Of a DNA stretch of 64,000 nt, positions 11,859-23,034 are shown piece after piece. Source of the DNA: Gigaspora margarita (taxonomy: Eukaryota > Glomeromycota > Glomeromycetes > Diversisporales > Gigasporaceae); contig WTPW01000333.1 in assembly GCA_009809945.1 (NCBI GenBank), positions 257,669-321,668 on the forward strand. Direction: 5' to 3'. The notes under the pieces are model-generated. The model worked only from the letters and a program-made list of their open reading frames with translations. It had not been told where the DNA came from and made no database searches. Made by a program: the position numbers and the translations under genes. The first letter of the stretch is position 1, and every line of letters starts with the position of its first letter.

Positions 11859-12272
11859 TTACTTTTTATGCCTCCAAATTTGCTATTCATATCCTTTGCA
11901 GATTTTTTAAACTTTGTGCAAAGATATCTTAGTAACTACCAGACCAAATCCAACAAACTTTGTTTTTTTTTTTAATTCTATAGGTTTGTAAAATTCAAAC
12001 AAAAAAAAGTTCATTGAATTTGGCCCAGTAATTGCTAAGGTATCTTTGTTCAAAGTTTGAAAAAAAATCAAAATGTCTATCAAAACAAACTATGCAAAAT
12101 TTCTTTAAACTTTGAGTGAATATATCTTAGCAACTACTGGGCCAAATTCAATAAACTTTTTATGCTTGAATTCGAAGAATATATAGAATTCAAATAAAAA
12201 AAATTTATTAAATTTGGGTTGATAGTTACTGGGTTATCTTCACTCAAAGTTTTAAAAAATTCAAACCATATA

Positions 12273-12590
12273 CCGTATGTGTCTGAAAATAAGCTACCTT
12301 TTTTGGCCAAAAAATTACACAAAAAAATGTGGGGTAGTTTATTTTTAAAATATTGAGTTTTTTGAAAAAATTGAAAAACATACTAATAAAAAGTTGTCAA
12401 AATGATACTAAATTTTTATTATAAATATATTTTGATGTTTTAAACAAGTTTACTTAATAGCACTTTTGAGGTTTACTTAGTAAAATTTAGACTTTTATAT
12501 GTAGCAATTGCTAATGGATTTTTAAGATTTTTAAAAAAAATCAGAGAGGTAGCTTATTTTAGGTAGTAGCTTATTTTTGGACATATACGG
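12273..12590 (+). mobile_element. TA-flanked MITE family H, copy 1
   Basis: TIRs: CCGTATGTGTCTGAAAATAA at the left and the complement of CCGTATATGTCCAAAAATAA at the right, bounded by TA at 12271-12272 and 12591-12592. Length 318 bp, non-coding. A second copy in reverse orientation lies at 17157-17460, and a fold-back derivative at about 28980-29320. TA target and short TIRs suggest mobilisation by a Tc1/mariner-type transposase. It is nested in a spacer of the hairpin element. Confidence 0.8.
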
Positions 12591-12974
12591 TATCAAAACA
12601 AATGCTGTGCCAAAATTTTTTCTAAACTTTGAGTAAAAATATCTTAGCAACCATCAAGCCAAATTTGATGAACTTTTTTTTATTTGAATTCAATGAATTT
12701 ATAGAATTCAAATAAAAAAAAGTTCATCAAATTCGGCTTGATAGTTGCTGAAATATTTTTACTCAAGGTTTAGAAAAAATTTTGGTGCAGCATTTGTTTT
12801 GATATACATTTTGAATTTTTTAAAACTTTGAGTGAAGATATCTTAGCAACTATTGGACCAAATTCAATGAACCTTTTTTGTTTGAATTCTAAATTAAATA
12901 AAAAAAATTATTAAATTTGACTTGATAGTTACTGGGTTATCTTTGCTCAAACTTTTGAAAAAAATTCAAAATAT

Positions 12975-13545
12975 AAGGTAAGTATGGGTATTGTGGCAGA
13001 GTTAAGAGAAATTTAGTATAACTCTGGATCTATTGGTCCAAATTGGATGATTTTGGTACCATTCGATTCGTCTCGACGAGACGAATCGAATGTTACCAAA
13101 ATTTTCAATTTGGATCACAGGATCACAAGTTATTTACAATCGTATGTTACATGAAATTAGAGGGGTATTGTGGTGGATAAGGGTATTGTGGCAGATTCGT
13201 AATAAGTTGTGACCTATCAGTCCAATCTAAATGATTTTTATACCATTCGAATCTTCTCATCGAGAAGATTCGAATAGCACAAAAATCGTTTGATTTTGAT
13301 CACTGGGTCACAAGATATTGCATTAGAATTGTGTCCGAATATAACATATTGGTTTTTTTGATTTAAATATTCGAACACCAATATTTTATGACCCAATGAT
13401 CGAGATCAAACAATTTTTGTACCATTCGAATCGTCTCGATGAGACGATTTGAATGGTATAAAAATTGTTTAGTTTGGTCTTATGGGTCACGAGTTATATC
13501 AGATCCGCCACAATACCCATATCCACCACAATACCCATAATTACT
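12975..13545. mobile_element. Composite MITE family G with three perfect-type hairpins
   Basis: Ends carry GGGTATTGTGGCAGA (left) and its complement (right), and a similar doublet GGGGTATTGTGGTGG lies in the middle near 13163. Three hairpins of about 55 nt (13050-13103, 13232-13288, 13412-13468) share TACCATTCGA..TCTC..GAGA..TCGAATGGTA. It is inserted in a spacer of the hairpin element; other copies lie at 18.97-19.35 and 20.93-21.09 kb. Non-coding. Confidence 0.7.
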
Positions 13546-14175
13546 TTATATCAAAACAAAGACTATGCCAAAATTTTTTGTAAACTTTGAGTAAAAATAT
13601 ATTAGCAACCATCAAGCCAAATTTGATGAATTTTTTTTATTTGAATTTTATGAATTCATAGAATTCAAATAAAAAAAGTTCATCGAATTTAGATTGATTG
13701 TTGCTAAGATTTTTTCACTTAAAATTTAAAAAAATTTTGGTACAGCATTTGTTTTGATATATGTTTTAAATTTTTTTTAAAACTTTGAGCGAAGGTAACC
13801 CAGTAACTATCAAGTCAAATTTAATAAAATTTTTTATTTATTTCTATATATTCTTAGAATTAAGACAAAAAAAATTCATTGAATTTGGCCCAGTAGTTGC
13901 TAAGATATCTTCACTCAAAGTTTAAAGAAATTTTGTATAGTTTGTTTTAATAGATGTTTTGATTTTTTTCAAACTTTGAGCAAAGATATCTTAGCAACTA
14001 CTGGGCAAATTCAATGAACTTTTTTTTGTTTGAATTTTACAAAACTATAGAATTTAAAAAAAAGTTTGTTGGATTTGGCCTGGTAGTTACTAAGATATCT
14101 TTGCTCAAAGTTTAAAAAAAGTTAAATCTGTAGGAGGTTATGAATAGCAAATTTGGGGGTATAAAAAGTAATCCC

Positions 14176-14530
14176 CTTTGAATTAATGTAATTTCTTCCA
14201 AGAGTTACTGTAAAAAATTCAATTATAGAACTTATGAATAATGGATACACATAACTGAGTTAATATTGGAATTATCATAATTTCAATTATAAGTTACTGT
14301 AAAAAACTTTGTTACAAAATTTACTTATTGTTTCATTACTAAAATATGTAATTTAAGATTGTGTTAGTTAGAATTTTATAATCTTTACTATAAAATTCTA
14401 ATGTGGAACTTACCCATCAATACAGTCAAATAGTGATTAAATTAATAATAGAATTTTCTATTATAAGTTACTTAAAACATTCTATTACAGAAATTACTAG
14501 CTGTTATTATATTATGTAGTTAACATTGAG
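14176..14530 (+). repeat. Tandem array P, continuation
   Basis: About four units (AGTTACTGTAAAAAATTC .. ACTTATGAATAATGG) of the satellite seen left of 11858, resuming directly after the hairpin element. Confidence 0.55.
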
Positions 14531-14919
14531 TTAGCTAGCATTCTTGTGTTGCATTAACAGGGTAAAATGCTTTTAAAAGATTTTCAAGGCTGCATTTAAG
14601 TTTTAGAAGTTCATAAAACCTGAAGTATGAAAAGCCTATTAACAAAATAATTATTATTTTAAAATCAAATGACTTATTAGATCACATGTTCAATTTGTTA
14701 TTTGATTTTTGTTGTATCTTGTTTGATGCAGATATTTTCTGATTAATATTTTGATAACATATGATTGTAAAAACATAAGTTACTATGATAGACAAGGTTG
14801 TTTAAAGATTTTTAATGCCATTAGTTAGTAGAAAAGTTATCTTTCTTTTTGCTATCACTTACTTTGTATTGAAGGCTATCTCTATTATTCTGCCCTACTA
14901 CTATTTGCTTGATGGCTCA

Positions 14920-15560
14920 TTCATATTAGCAGTTGGGCATCACAGCTATAATGGTAGTGCAAGGCTTATGTTTAATAATTAGGCATTTAGCTATAATAGT
15001 TTCATGTTAGTGTCTAAACATTATGGCTATTATAGTAGTACAAGAATCTCATATTAAATTAAGCTTCATAGTACTGGACCTCAGATTGGTGATTAGGCTC
15101 TGTAGTTATAATCATAGTGCAAGACTCATGTCTGTACAAGGATTTCATGCTGGATATTAAACTCTGTAGTTACATAATAGTGCAAGTCTCATGTTCAATA
15201 ATTAGGTTCTGCAGCTATAATAGTGATACAAGGATGGTTATTAGGCAGAAACCTCATAAGTTGATTAGGTACTGTTGCTATAATAACTGTACAAGGGTCT
15301 CAACAACAGCAGTAGTGCAAGAACCTCATATTTAATAATTAGGCTTTGTAGCTATAATAGTATTGCAAGAATCTCATATTGTTTTTAGATATAACATTAG
15401 TGCAAGGGCCTCATATTGACAATTAGATCAATAGCATTTTGTTGATAATTAGGCAAAGATCTCAAGTTGATATCTAGTTTTTGCAGCTGCAATAGCATTG
15501 CTAAGATCTCATATTGTAATTAGGCTTTGTGGCTGCAATAGTAGTAAAAACTATATCAAC
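14920..15560 (+). repeat. 46-bp tandem array, block 1
   Basis: Degenerate units of about 46 bp: ATTAGGCTCTGTAGCTATAA followed by TAGTAGTGCAAGAACCTCAT. Blocks 2 and 3 at 16250-16510 and 16800-17100 belong to the same array, split by insertions at 15582-16225 and 16514-16788. No coding frame is maintained. Confidence 0.8.
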
Positions 15561-15581
15561 CAATTTGTTTAAACACCAAAA

Positions 15582-15995
15582 TCAATCAATCAAGTTTGAG
15601 AGTTATCTAAGAAATTTTATACTTAAAATTTAATACAGTACAAATTTTTTTAAGTATGGTCTTTTTAACTAACCTTGTATTTATAATTAAATATATAGGA
15701 AATTATAGTGTTTATATATTTAATTATAAGCCAAATATATATTAAAAGATCAGTTTTTTAAAAAATTTGAGTCCAAGTTTATTTTTGAAGTTGTAACCTA
15801 TTATAAACCCATTGTTCCCTTCTAGAATACCTGAATATTTCAACAAATTGTATAAGTACTTTTTTCTAAGGCTTAATATAGCTTTTTTGTTGAGTTTTAT
15901 TAGTTTTTTTAACTTGTCTAAATATCAAAAAAGCTCTTTTGTTAGGTGTAATAATTGCTTTATTTGTTAGGTTTTCAATATCACTTAGAAGCAAA
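15582..15995 (-). mobile_element. TIR element family R1, copy B (partial)
   Basis: Reverse-strand match to 4862-5298 and 32424-32857, including the AGAGCTTTTTTG, AAGTACTTTT and AAATACTC/TGGGTGTT-type words and the internal hairpin around 15675-15765. It interrupts the 46-bp tandem array. Its outer TIR ends are not clear. Confidence 0.65.
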
Positions 15996-16069
15996 ATTGC
16001 ATTTAAGAGTTTATCAAAAAAAGGACCAAAAAATCAAATTAGCTAATATGCTTTATATTAATAATTAGG

Positions 16070-16225
16070 GCTGTATCATTAATCACCTGATTATTTTTTA
16101 TTAGAGGCCTACTCCCCCTTTCCCCTCTTTAATATAAATTTGGTCAGGTTCCTATATATAATTTCAATATTTTTTACCCCCACCCCCTAAAAAATCACCT
16201 GATTTTTGTCACTCCTTAAACAATA
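16070..16225 (+). repeat. 140-bp interspersed repeat M
   Basis: Begins TTAATCACCTGATTATTTT and ends AATCACCTGATTTTTG. It has copies at 10143-10290 (same strand) and 6913-7030 (opposite strand). The ends are inverted (AATCACCTGAT type), so it is probably a small MITE. It sits next to R1 copy B inside the interruption of the 46-bp array. Confidence 0.6.
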
Positions 16226-16249
16226 GTATTGCATTTTGTTATTAAACAA

Positions 16250-16510
16250 AATCCTTATAATGTTGATTAGGCTTTGTAGCTGAAATAACAATACAAGAGT
16301 TTTGTATTTGGTGATTAGTAGTACAAGAATCTTATATTGCAATTAGGCTCCATAACTACAATAGTAGTACAAGAACCTTATATTGTAAATTAGCTCTGCA
16401 GCTATAGAAATAATACAAGAACCTCATATTTGATGATTAGGCTCTATGCTGCAATAGTAGTGCAAGGATCTCATGTTGTAAATAAACTCTTTAGCTGCAA
16501 TAGTAGTATT
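16250..16510 (+). repeat. 46-bp tandem array, block 2
   Basis: Same units as block 1 (GATTAGGCTTTGTAGCTGAA, ACAAGAACCTCATATT). It ends abruptly at the family D insertion. Confidence 0.7.
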
Positions 16511-16513
16511 GGA

Positions 16514-16788
16514 GGACCAAGATATCTCTCATTTAGATCATAGCTAGGTTTTGACTAATTTTGATCTAATTTGCTAAAAATAACAAAAGTATATTTTGTT
16601 AAATAACCTTTGATCCAGTAATTAGAATTAAATGAACTTCTTTTAGATGTGCCTCACTAAGAGCTTTATTTTAAAAAAATATTTATTCAAATTGGACTAC
16701 TGGATGCCCTAAAACTAGTTTTGCTTCTCAAATTTCAGAGGTTTTGCTAAAATGTATAATGTATAACTTTTGTACTAGATGTCCAAAT
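16514..16788 (+). mobile_element. MITE family D, copy 1
   Basis: Matches 37343-37629 along its length (AATTTGCTAAAAATAACAAA, AGATGTGCCTCACTAAGAGC, AAATTGGACTACTGGATGCC). Left terminus AGGACCAAGATATC; the right end is only loosely complementary here. It interrupts the 46-bp array. Non-coding. Confidence 0.65.
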
Positions 16789-16799
16789 ACTAGTATAAA

Positions 16800-17100
16800 G
16801 AACCTCTAGGTTGATAATTAGGCTCTATAGCTGCAATAGCTACAATATCAGTACAAGAACCTTATGTTGTAATTAGGCTTCATAATTGCAATATTAGTAC
16901 AAGAACCTCATATTGTAATTAGGCTCCATAACAGCAATAGTAATGCAAGGATCTCATGTTGTAATTGGGCTCTAGGGCTTCAATAGCAGTGCAAAAATCT
17001 CAGGTTGTAATTAGGCTCTGTGGCTACAATAGTATTGCAAGGACCTCATATTGTAATTAGCTCCATGGCTACAATAGCAGTGCAAGAACCTATGGATATA
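16800..17100 (+). repeat. 46-bp tandem array, block 3
   Basis: The cleanest part of the array: successive 46-bp units starting ATTAGGCTCCATAACAGC, ATTGGGCTCTAGGGCTTC and ATTAGGCTCTGTGGCTAC, each followed by a TGCAAGGATCTCATGTTGTA-type half. Confidence 0.8.
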
Positions 17101-17156
17101 TAACAATACTTATACTACTACATAATACTAATAACTGATTTTATTACTGTATATTC

Positions 17157-17460
17157 CCAAAAATAAGCAACACCTTAAAATAAGCAACCCCCTGATTTTT
17201 TCAAAAATTTCAAAAAATCTGTTAACAGTTGCTACATATTAAAGTTTAAATTTTACTAGGTAAACCTCAAAAGTGGCATTAAGTAAACTTGTTTAGAGCA
17301 TCAAAATACACCTATAGTAAAAATTTAGTAGCATTTGGACAATTTTTTAATTAGACGTTTTTCAATTTTTCAAAAAATTCAACAATTCGAAAATAAGCTA
17401 CTCTATTTTTTCATATAATTATTTGCCCAAAAAAGGTTGCTTATTTTTGGTAATATATGG
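17157..17460 (-). mobile_element. TA-flanked MITE family H, copy 2
   Basis: Bounded by TA (17155-17156, 17461-17462). Left end CTGTATATTCCCAAAAATAA; right end, complemented, CCATATATTACCAAAAATAA. The interior matches copy 1 (12273-12590) on the opposite strand, for example GGTAAACCTCAAAAGTGGCA. Non-coding. Confidence 0.75.
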
Positions 17461-18614
17461 TATAACTATATGAATTCTTCTTGGTGACATTTGCATGCAA
17501 AGATACAATTGATTATAAAGCAAATAAATAGTTTTGGATAGAAATATTTTTTAAAATGTGAATATTTCAATATGTATGAATAGTGCTTGTAATTAATAGC
17601 AAATGTAATTTCTATATGCTCTTTTTTATCTGAATAAAGTTTTCTGATTGAATAATAATACGTATTTTTGGTAGAATATAAGTGGTGGTCAGTTACATAG
17701 CAAATACAGTAAGGGGCATGATATTTATTATATAATATCTATTTATTATAGAGGCTTATCCCCTCTTCCCAGATAAAATATATATAAAATTTAGCCAATC
17801 AAATTAACTAAGAGGTAAGATATGTCTTGACCCCACCTCTAAAATATTACATAATAAATGCTATTGTCCTAATAGTACTAGCAATTTTTTTTAAATGCTC
17901 AAAAAAAAGTAAAAAATTCTAATAATGTTGATTATTTTCTTTTTTTTATTTATTTATTTATTATTTTTATTTATTTAAACAGGTGCATGTTAGAAGATAG
18001 TATTCACATTATATGTAAGCTATAAACTACAATTAGCAGAACATAGTTTTTATTTTATTTAGTAATAAAAACAGTTTCAGGTGACACTATATATAGAGAA
18101 TTTATAATACAAACATCTACTTTTTTTATTTTATTTACATAAAAACAAAAAAATTTACACATTATATTACATAATCAAACCAATCAAAAAAGAACAAATC
18201 CTTTTATTATGATTTTTAATATAGACTTTGACAATTACTAATTATCAATTCATTATATTAGCAAAAAATCAAAAGAAAAAAAAACCAAAATTCCAAAAAT
18301 CTCAGAAAGTATAAACATAATATAAAGTAATACAGAAACACAAGCATAGAAAGGAAGTAGCTTTTAAGGGTGCTAATATTTATTATCTAATATCTATTTA
18401 CTATAGAGGCTTATGCTCAACCCCAGATAATATATTTGGTTAAATTTGATTTGCTAAATTTTTTATATAAGTAAGGGAGCTTCCAGAAACCTGCTGATTT
18501 CTGGGTAGGTGGGTGGATCAGCTGAAGTATCAGGTGTAATTCTGGCCAAAATTTCATAATTCTAGTCAAAGTTAAAAATTATTTTTGACCAAAATTATAG
18601 ATTTATTAATAATA
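17461..18614. other. Non-coding stretch with a duplicated block
   Basis: No gene seen. About 17703-17880 and 18365-18480 share ATATTTATTATATAATATCT / TATAGAGGCTTATCCC-type words (repeat N). The beginning of a further repeat at 18475 (GGGAGCTTCCAGAAACCTGC) reappears in reverse at about 29775-29800. Confidence 0.4.
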
Positions 18615-18809
18615 CAGTCGACCTCCTATAAGATCACATGTTTTTTGACTTAAGAACTTTTTTTAAAATGTGCTTATTAAAGTAACTGTGCTTTTATAGA
18701 GGTATTTTTTATATGTTTAATAGTAAATTAACTTTAGCAAAAATGTGATATAGAGAGGGTTTTTATATGATGTGATTGTAGGAGAGGTGATCTTATAGGA
18801 GGTCAACTG
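18615..18809. mobile_element. Tc1/mariner- or pogo-like MITE
   Basis: TIRs CAGTCGACCTCCTATAAGAT and, at the right end complemented, CAGTTGACCTCCTATAAGAT (one mismatch). Bounded by TA at 18613-18614 and 18810-18811. Length 195 bp, non-coding. The CAGTCGACC terminus with a TA target is typical of pogo-like elements. Confidence 0.85.
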
Positions 18810-18969
18810 TATTTAATAATTAATAACTTTTGATTTACTGGACTAAATTTGATGATTTAACTACCAAAATAATTCTCTCAATAAGAGGATTCTAGAAAGC
18901 ACAAAATCATAAGGAAAATAAGGGTCCCCATTTTATCACTTCCTATATATATATATATATAAAGCAATT

Positions 18970-19350
18970 ATGGGTATTGTGGCAGATCTGCTATAATTCA
19001 TGACCCATCAGACAAACTATATAATTTTTATACCATTCGAATCTTCTCATTGAGATGATTCAAATGGTATAAAAATCAGTTGTTTTCGATCTTTGGATCA
19101 TGAAATATTGGTGTTCAAATGTTTAAATCAAAAAAACTAATATGTTATATTCAGACACTATTCTAATGCCAATATCTTGTGACCCTGTGATCAAAATCAA
19201 ATGATTTTTGTACCATTCGAATTGCCTCAATGAGATGATTCGAATGGTATAAAAATCGTTTAGATTGGACCAATAGGTCATGAGTTATTGTGCTCCACCA
19301 CAATACCCTTATCTACCACAATACCCCTCCAATTTTATGTAACATATTAT
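18970..19350 (-). mobile_element. MITE family G, left part of split copy
   Basis: Begins GGGTATTGTGGCAGATC, contains hairpins at 19021-19077 and 19201-19260 (TACCATTCGAA..TTCGAATGGTA) and ends with the doublet CCACAATACCCTTATC..CCACAATACCCC. Compared with 12975-13545 the copy stops at TGTAACATA and resumes at about 20930, with the 1.56-kb element between. Confidence 0.7.
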
Positions 19351-19355
19351 TATAA

Positions 19356-20917
19356 CATAACGGCCGATTTGCAGATCACCCCAAAATTATTGACGCACCT
19401 AAATTTGACTTTATATTAGTGCNTCAGTAATTGANATCCAGATNATCCAATCATAACGNAGATCANCCAAAAATTTTTGACGCACCTTAATTTGACTTTA
19501 TATTAGTGCGTGCAATTTAAATTTTTTTTAGGTGCATATATACGTCGTAAACCCAGTTTCTTTAGTAGCTCTTAGTTAGTACAGTATGATACTACATTTA
19601 ATAGATAATCCAATAATATCTGTATTAACGTCTTAGAATATAAGGATATGATAGAGAAAGTTTTTATTGATAATATTTTCAACAAATTCAACAATAAAAC
19701 ATACATCACATAAGTGGAGCTTAAAACTTTAACTAGTTCACAAAATTTATTAGAAAGGTTAATAGAAGTAACTTAAAATATTTAATAAATTATCAATATA
19801 TAGCATTTATTTAATTTATATTAACATGTTTAATAAGTTTGTAGATTACATACAGTTAAAGAACTGATAGTTCCAGACTCTATGTATAACCCCCAGAAAA
19901 TAGCACAAGGATGGACAAGTGGCAATAAAGTCGTTGACTATTGCATTAAGGAATTTCAACTTAAAGCCACAGAATATGAGAATGTAATCAGATAGATTAC
20001 TTTTAATAAGGGCATATTTCTCAATCAACCTGGTTAGCAAAAAAAATTAATCGTAATTATTATTTAAATCGAAAAGATCAACCACCAATTTTTTTCATAG
20101 AGTTTTTTAATTAGTAAAAAAATGATTTTATTTTGTTATTTATTTTAAAATCTTTGCCACAAATAAAAAAAATACATTTTTGTATTTTGTTGGTTTGTAG
20201 TAAATGAAAAAAAAACAGAATTTGGAATTGTAGATTGCAAAGTTGATCCATCNTTTTTATTTATTTCGATTTGTAAAACAATAACCGCTAAATGGTATAC
20301 TATCATCTATCTAAACTATTGGTCATCAATAATAGTCTAATAAAATATTGCTATAATGGTTAAACACTATCTTAATCAATAGCTAATCATATTGCGCATG
20401 CTGCTTGAAAACACAGCCACTTTTAATTATTGATTACGATTCAAAAAAAAAAAAAAAAAAAAAAAAAAACAAAAAATAGTACAGTTAATACTATTGTCCA
20501 GTACTCAATTATAAATTCATAGAATATGTTTTAATATTAGACACCTGCGAAATAACATATGAAATTGAGCCAACCTTAACTTCAAAAGTTTATATGAATC
20601 TAAATTAAAACAGTAAACATGAATTTTATTTTAATTAACACCATGTAAAAAAAAATATTAATTTAAAAATCTAAAACTTGCAATTTTAGTTACTTTTTGC
20701 TAATTGCTATTCTTTCTAAAAAAAACCTATTGGTTTTGAGGTGGGCCCATTGGTTCGATGTATGTTTTATTATACTTCTTTAAATGAGTCAACAAATTTG
20801 ACATGTGATTTGGGGCATAGTTTTAAATTTACGCCCAATCAACATGTGACTTTTTGCAGATCAGTAAATATTTTGGGGATCACTTGTAAGGCCCAATTTC
20901 AATAATTGGCCGATATG
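19356..20917. mobile_element. 1.56-kb TIR element inserted in family G
   Basis: Left end CATAACGGCCGATTTGCAGA; right end, complemented, CATATCGGCCAATT with a GTGATCCCCAAAAT block slightly inside. The family G copy is interrupted here, while the copy at 12.98-13.55 kb is continuous. A block of about 50 bp (ATTGACGCACCTAAATTTGA) is repeated at 19380-19430 and 19455-19510. It contains a 29-A run (20441-20469) and ambiguous bases. Longest frame is 64 codons and unrecognised. The ends resemble those of R1 (CATATCAGC..GATTTG), so the two may share a transposase. Confidence 0.6.
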
Positions 20918-20931
20918 AATAACCTGTGATC

Positions 20932-21085
20932 CTGTGATCCAAACTAAACAATTTTGGTACCATTCAATTCGTTTCGCCGAGACGAATCGAATGGTACCAA
21001 AATCATTCAATTTGAACCAATGAATCCAGAGATAGCCCAAATTTCCCTTAGCTCTGCCACAATATCCATACTTACCTTATAGTAT
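20932..21085 (-). mobile_element. MITE family G, right part of split copy
   Basis: Resumes the element left off at 19350. Hairpin at 20949-21006 with arms TACCATTCAATTCG / CGAATCGAATGGTA, and right end CTCTGCCACAATATCCATAC. Confidence 0.65.
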
Positions 21086-21289
21086 AAATACTAATAGTAT
21101 TTTTATTATAATGAAAGAATTTAACTACAAATCACCAGCAGTGATCATTACTAGTTACACAGAGAGAATATAAAAAGATAAGTTTTTTCAATTTTTTTTT
21201 TTTGCTTTTGTCTTTTTTTTTTATATATCTGTATATTACAGTAATAGTACTGTACTAATACTTATACTATATTTATTTCTTAGATAGTA

Positions 21290-22090
21290 GATTTGTTGCT
21301 GGTGTTGTCTAGTCCAGTTCTTTTTTCATCAGTTGGTTCCTTTTCTTGTATCATTGGTGTCATTCAGTTGGTGCTTCTTTTGTTTTTAGTGCCTTGTGTT
21401 GTTAGTGTGTTCAGTTCAGTTCTTTTTTTGTCAGTTGGCACCTTTTCTTGTGTCATCAGTATTGTCCAGTTGGTGCTTCTTTTGCTAGTTGGTGCCTTGT
21501 GTCATTGGTGTTGTTCTGTTTGGTGTTTTTTTTATGTCCTTTTGCATGTTATTGGAGTTGCTCAATTTAGTGCTTTTTCTGTTGTTGGAGTTGACCATTC
21601 TGTTATTGGGTCATTTAGCTCAATGTTTATTTTTGTTACTTTTCTTTTCTTTAGTACAGTTTGTTATGCAGTTCTTCTATTCTCAGTTAGGCAAGTATAG
21701 AGATTTTTTAGTCATACGATTTTTTATTTTCTGATTACTAATGTGCTTTTTTGCTGTTAAAGTTGTCATTCAGTTCAGTAATTCTTTATTTCTGGTACAG
21801 TTCTTTTCATAAGTAGCTTTTGTCATATAGTTTCGATCTTTTGTATGTCTTTGAATTCATTTTAGAAAAGTATATAGTCTTTTTTTCTTGTGATTTTTTT
21901 CATTTATGTGATTATAATATGCTTTCTTCATGAGTTTTCATCCTTAGAGTTGTTCATTCTAGTGTTTTATCATTATTGAAGTCATTCATTCTGGTGTTTT
22001 TTTATTGTTGAAGTCGTAGTTTGGTGATTCATTATTTCTGGCACTGTTCTTTCCATAAGCAGCTTTTGGTATATAGTTTTGATCCTTTTA
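21290..22090 (+). repeat. Degenerate tandem repeats upstream of the MULE
   Basis: Two copies of a block of about 105 bp (TCCAGTTCTTTTTTCATCAG .. TTGGTGCTTCTTTTG .. TAGTGCCTTGTGTTG) lie at 21311-21415 and 21415-21530. A second pair lies at about 21765-21830 and 22020-22085 (TTCTTTATTTCTGGTACAGT .. TAAGTAGCTTTTG). Hydrophobic open frames here (135 and 81 codons) come from the TTG/GTT-rich repeats and show no conserved domain. Confidence 0.6.
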
Positions 22091-22331
22091 TAATGTTTTT
22101 ATTAGGACTTAGTAGTTAGACAATTAGTTTTAGAGTTAGGGTTAGAATTAAGATTGTTTTATATTTATTAAGTGTTTAGAAAAAGAAGCAGAGTGGAAGT
22201 GGCAGCCATAGCAAGTGACTACAGGATAAACAAAGCGAGCCCTGTAGGTATTGCTAAGCATAAGTGAAGCAATACAAATTGTACTAGTTATAATAAAGCA
22301 GTATATGGGTATGTGTAGTTGTGCGTAGGCA

Positions 22332-22340
22332 ATAGATTAG
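22332..22340. repeat. Left 9-bp target-site duplication of the MULE
   Basis: ATAGATTAG lies directly outside the left terminal inverted repeat and is identical to 26909-26917. Confidence 0.9.
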
Positions 22341-22429
22341 GAGTGCATCTATTTGCGCATCAGTACGTGATGTTCTGTGATCATCTACGCGTGACCTGGC
22401 CAATCAGAATCGTTCACGATAAAATGTTG
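22341..22429. repeat. MULE left terminal inverted repeat
   Basis: 89 bp from GAGTGCATCTATTTGCGCAT to AAAATGTTG. It matches the complement of 26820-26908 except for one C/T difference in ACGCGTGA versus ACGTGTGA. Confidence 0.95.
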
Positions 22430-22829
22430 TGATCATCTTTTTTTATCATCGTTACGTTAATAATTTTCAATATGTAAACTAGTACAACATTTATTACTTT
22501 ACATGTTTACTAATTTACAATGGTACTCAGTAGTATTTTCTACTTTTGTTTTGCAAATCTTTGTTTTTTATACCCTTCAATTTCTTAAGAATAAGTATTT
22601 TGCCCTAAATAAATGAAATTATCGCTTTAAAATTGCCCGCTATAATTCTACAATTTAATGCCTTCAGTATATGCAAAAAAAATAGCAAAAAGACTTCAAT
22701 AAATTATAAGAAAAAACACCAATTTGCTTCAAAATTAGAATTTAGTCAATTTTTATTTCTTATTTGTTGCGTTCTATATTTCATATCTTGTTTATATTTT
22801 ATTTGTGATGTTCTAAATTCTATACAATA

Positions 22830-22959
22830 GGGGGTTTCAAAATTAACAAATAAGTGGCGCATTTTGAAAATAAACGGGGTTTTCAATAGCATTTTTACTG
22901 TGTTGAATTATAAATCAGAAAAGTAAAATAGGATCTCTGATTTTAATTTTGAAACCCCC
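22830..22959. mobile_element. TA-flanked MITE nested in the MULE
   Basis: Perfect 17-bp TIRs GGGGGTTTCAAAATTAA (22830-22846; complement at 22943-22959), bounded by TA at 22828-22829 and 22960-22961. Length 130 bp, non-coding, Tc1/mariner-type. Confidence 0.85.
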
Positions 22960-23034
22960 TAATATTTCATTTCTTATTTCTAAATTTTTGAACTTCACGT
23001 CATTCTTGACAAAATATTATTACTGCACTATCCG

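Larger units (their letters stand above)
11859..14174. mobile_element. 2.3-kb element made of seven tandem hairpins
   Basis: The left end reads ATTACTTTTTATGCCTCC and the right end, complemented, ATTACTTTTTATACCCCC, followed on both sides by AAATTTGCTATTCATA. Inside are seven units of 135-150 bp, each itself a hairpin: 11909-12059, 12107-12253, 12624-12772, 12822-12957, 13582-13729, 13780-13924 and 13971-14114. Each arm carries AAACTTTGAG..ATATCTTAGCAACTA..GGCCAAATT. The spacers alternate in orientation, so the whole is a palindrome of palindromes. Two further MITEs are nested in spacers (12273-12590 and about 12975-13545). No protein is encoded. I do not recognise this architecture as a named family. 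Confidence 0.75.

Noticed and set aside
14920-17100. CRISPR-like array
   Set aside because: Units are contiguous degenerate 46-bp repeats without unique spacers, in a eukaryotic genome.
21293-21734. Two overlapping hydrophobic frames that look like membrane proteins
   Set aside because: They fall in TTG/GTT-rich tandem repeats, use different frames for the same repeat and show no conserved motif.
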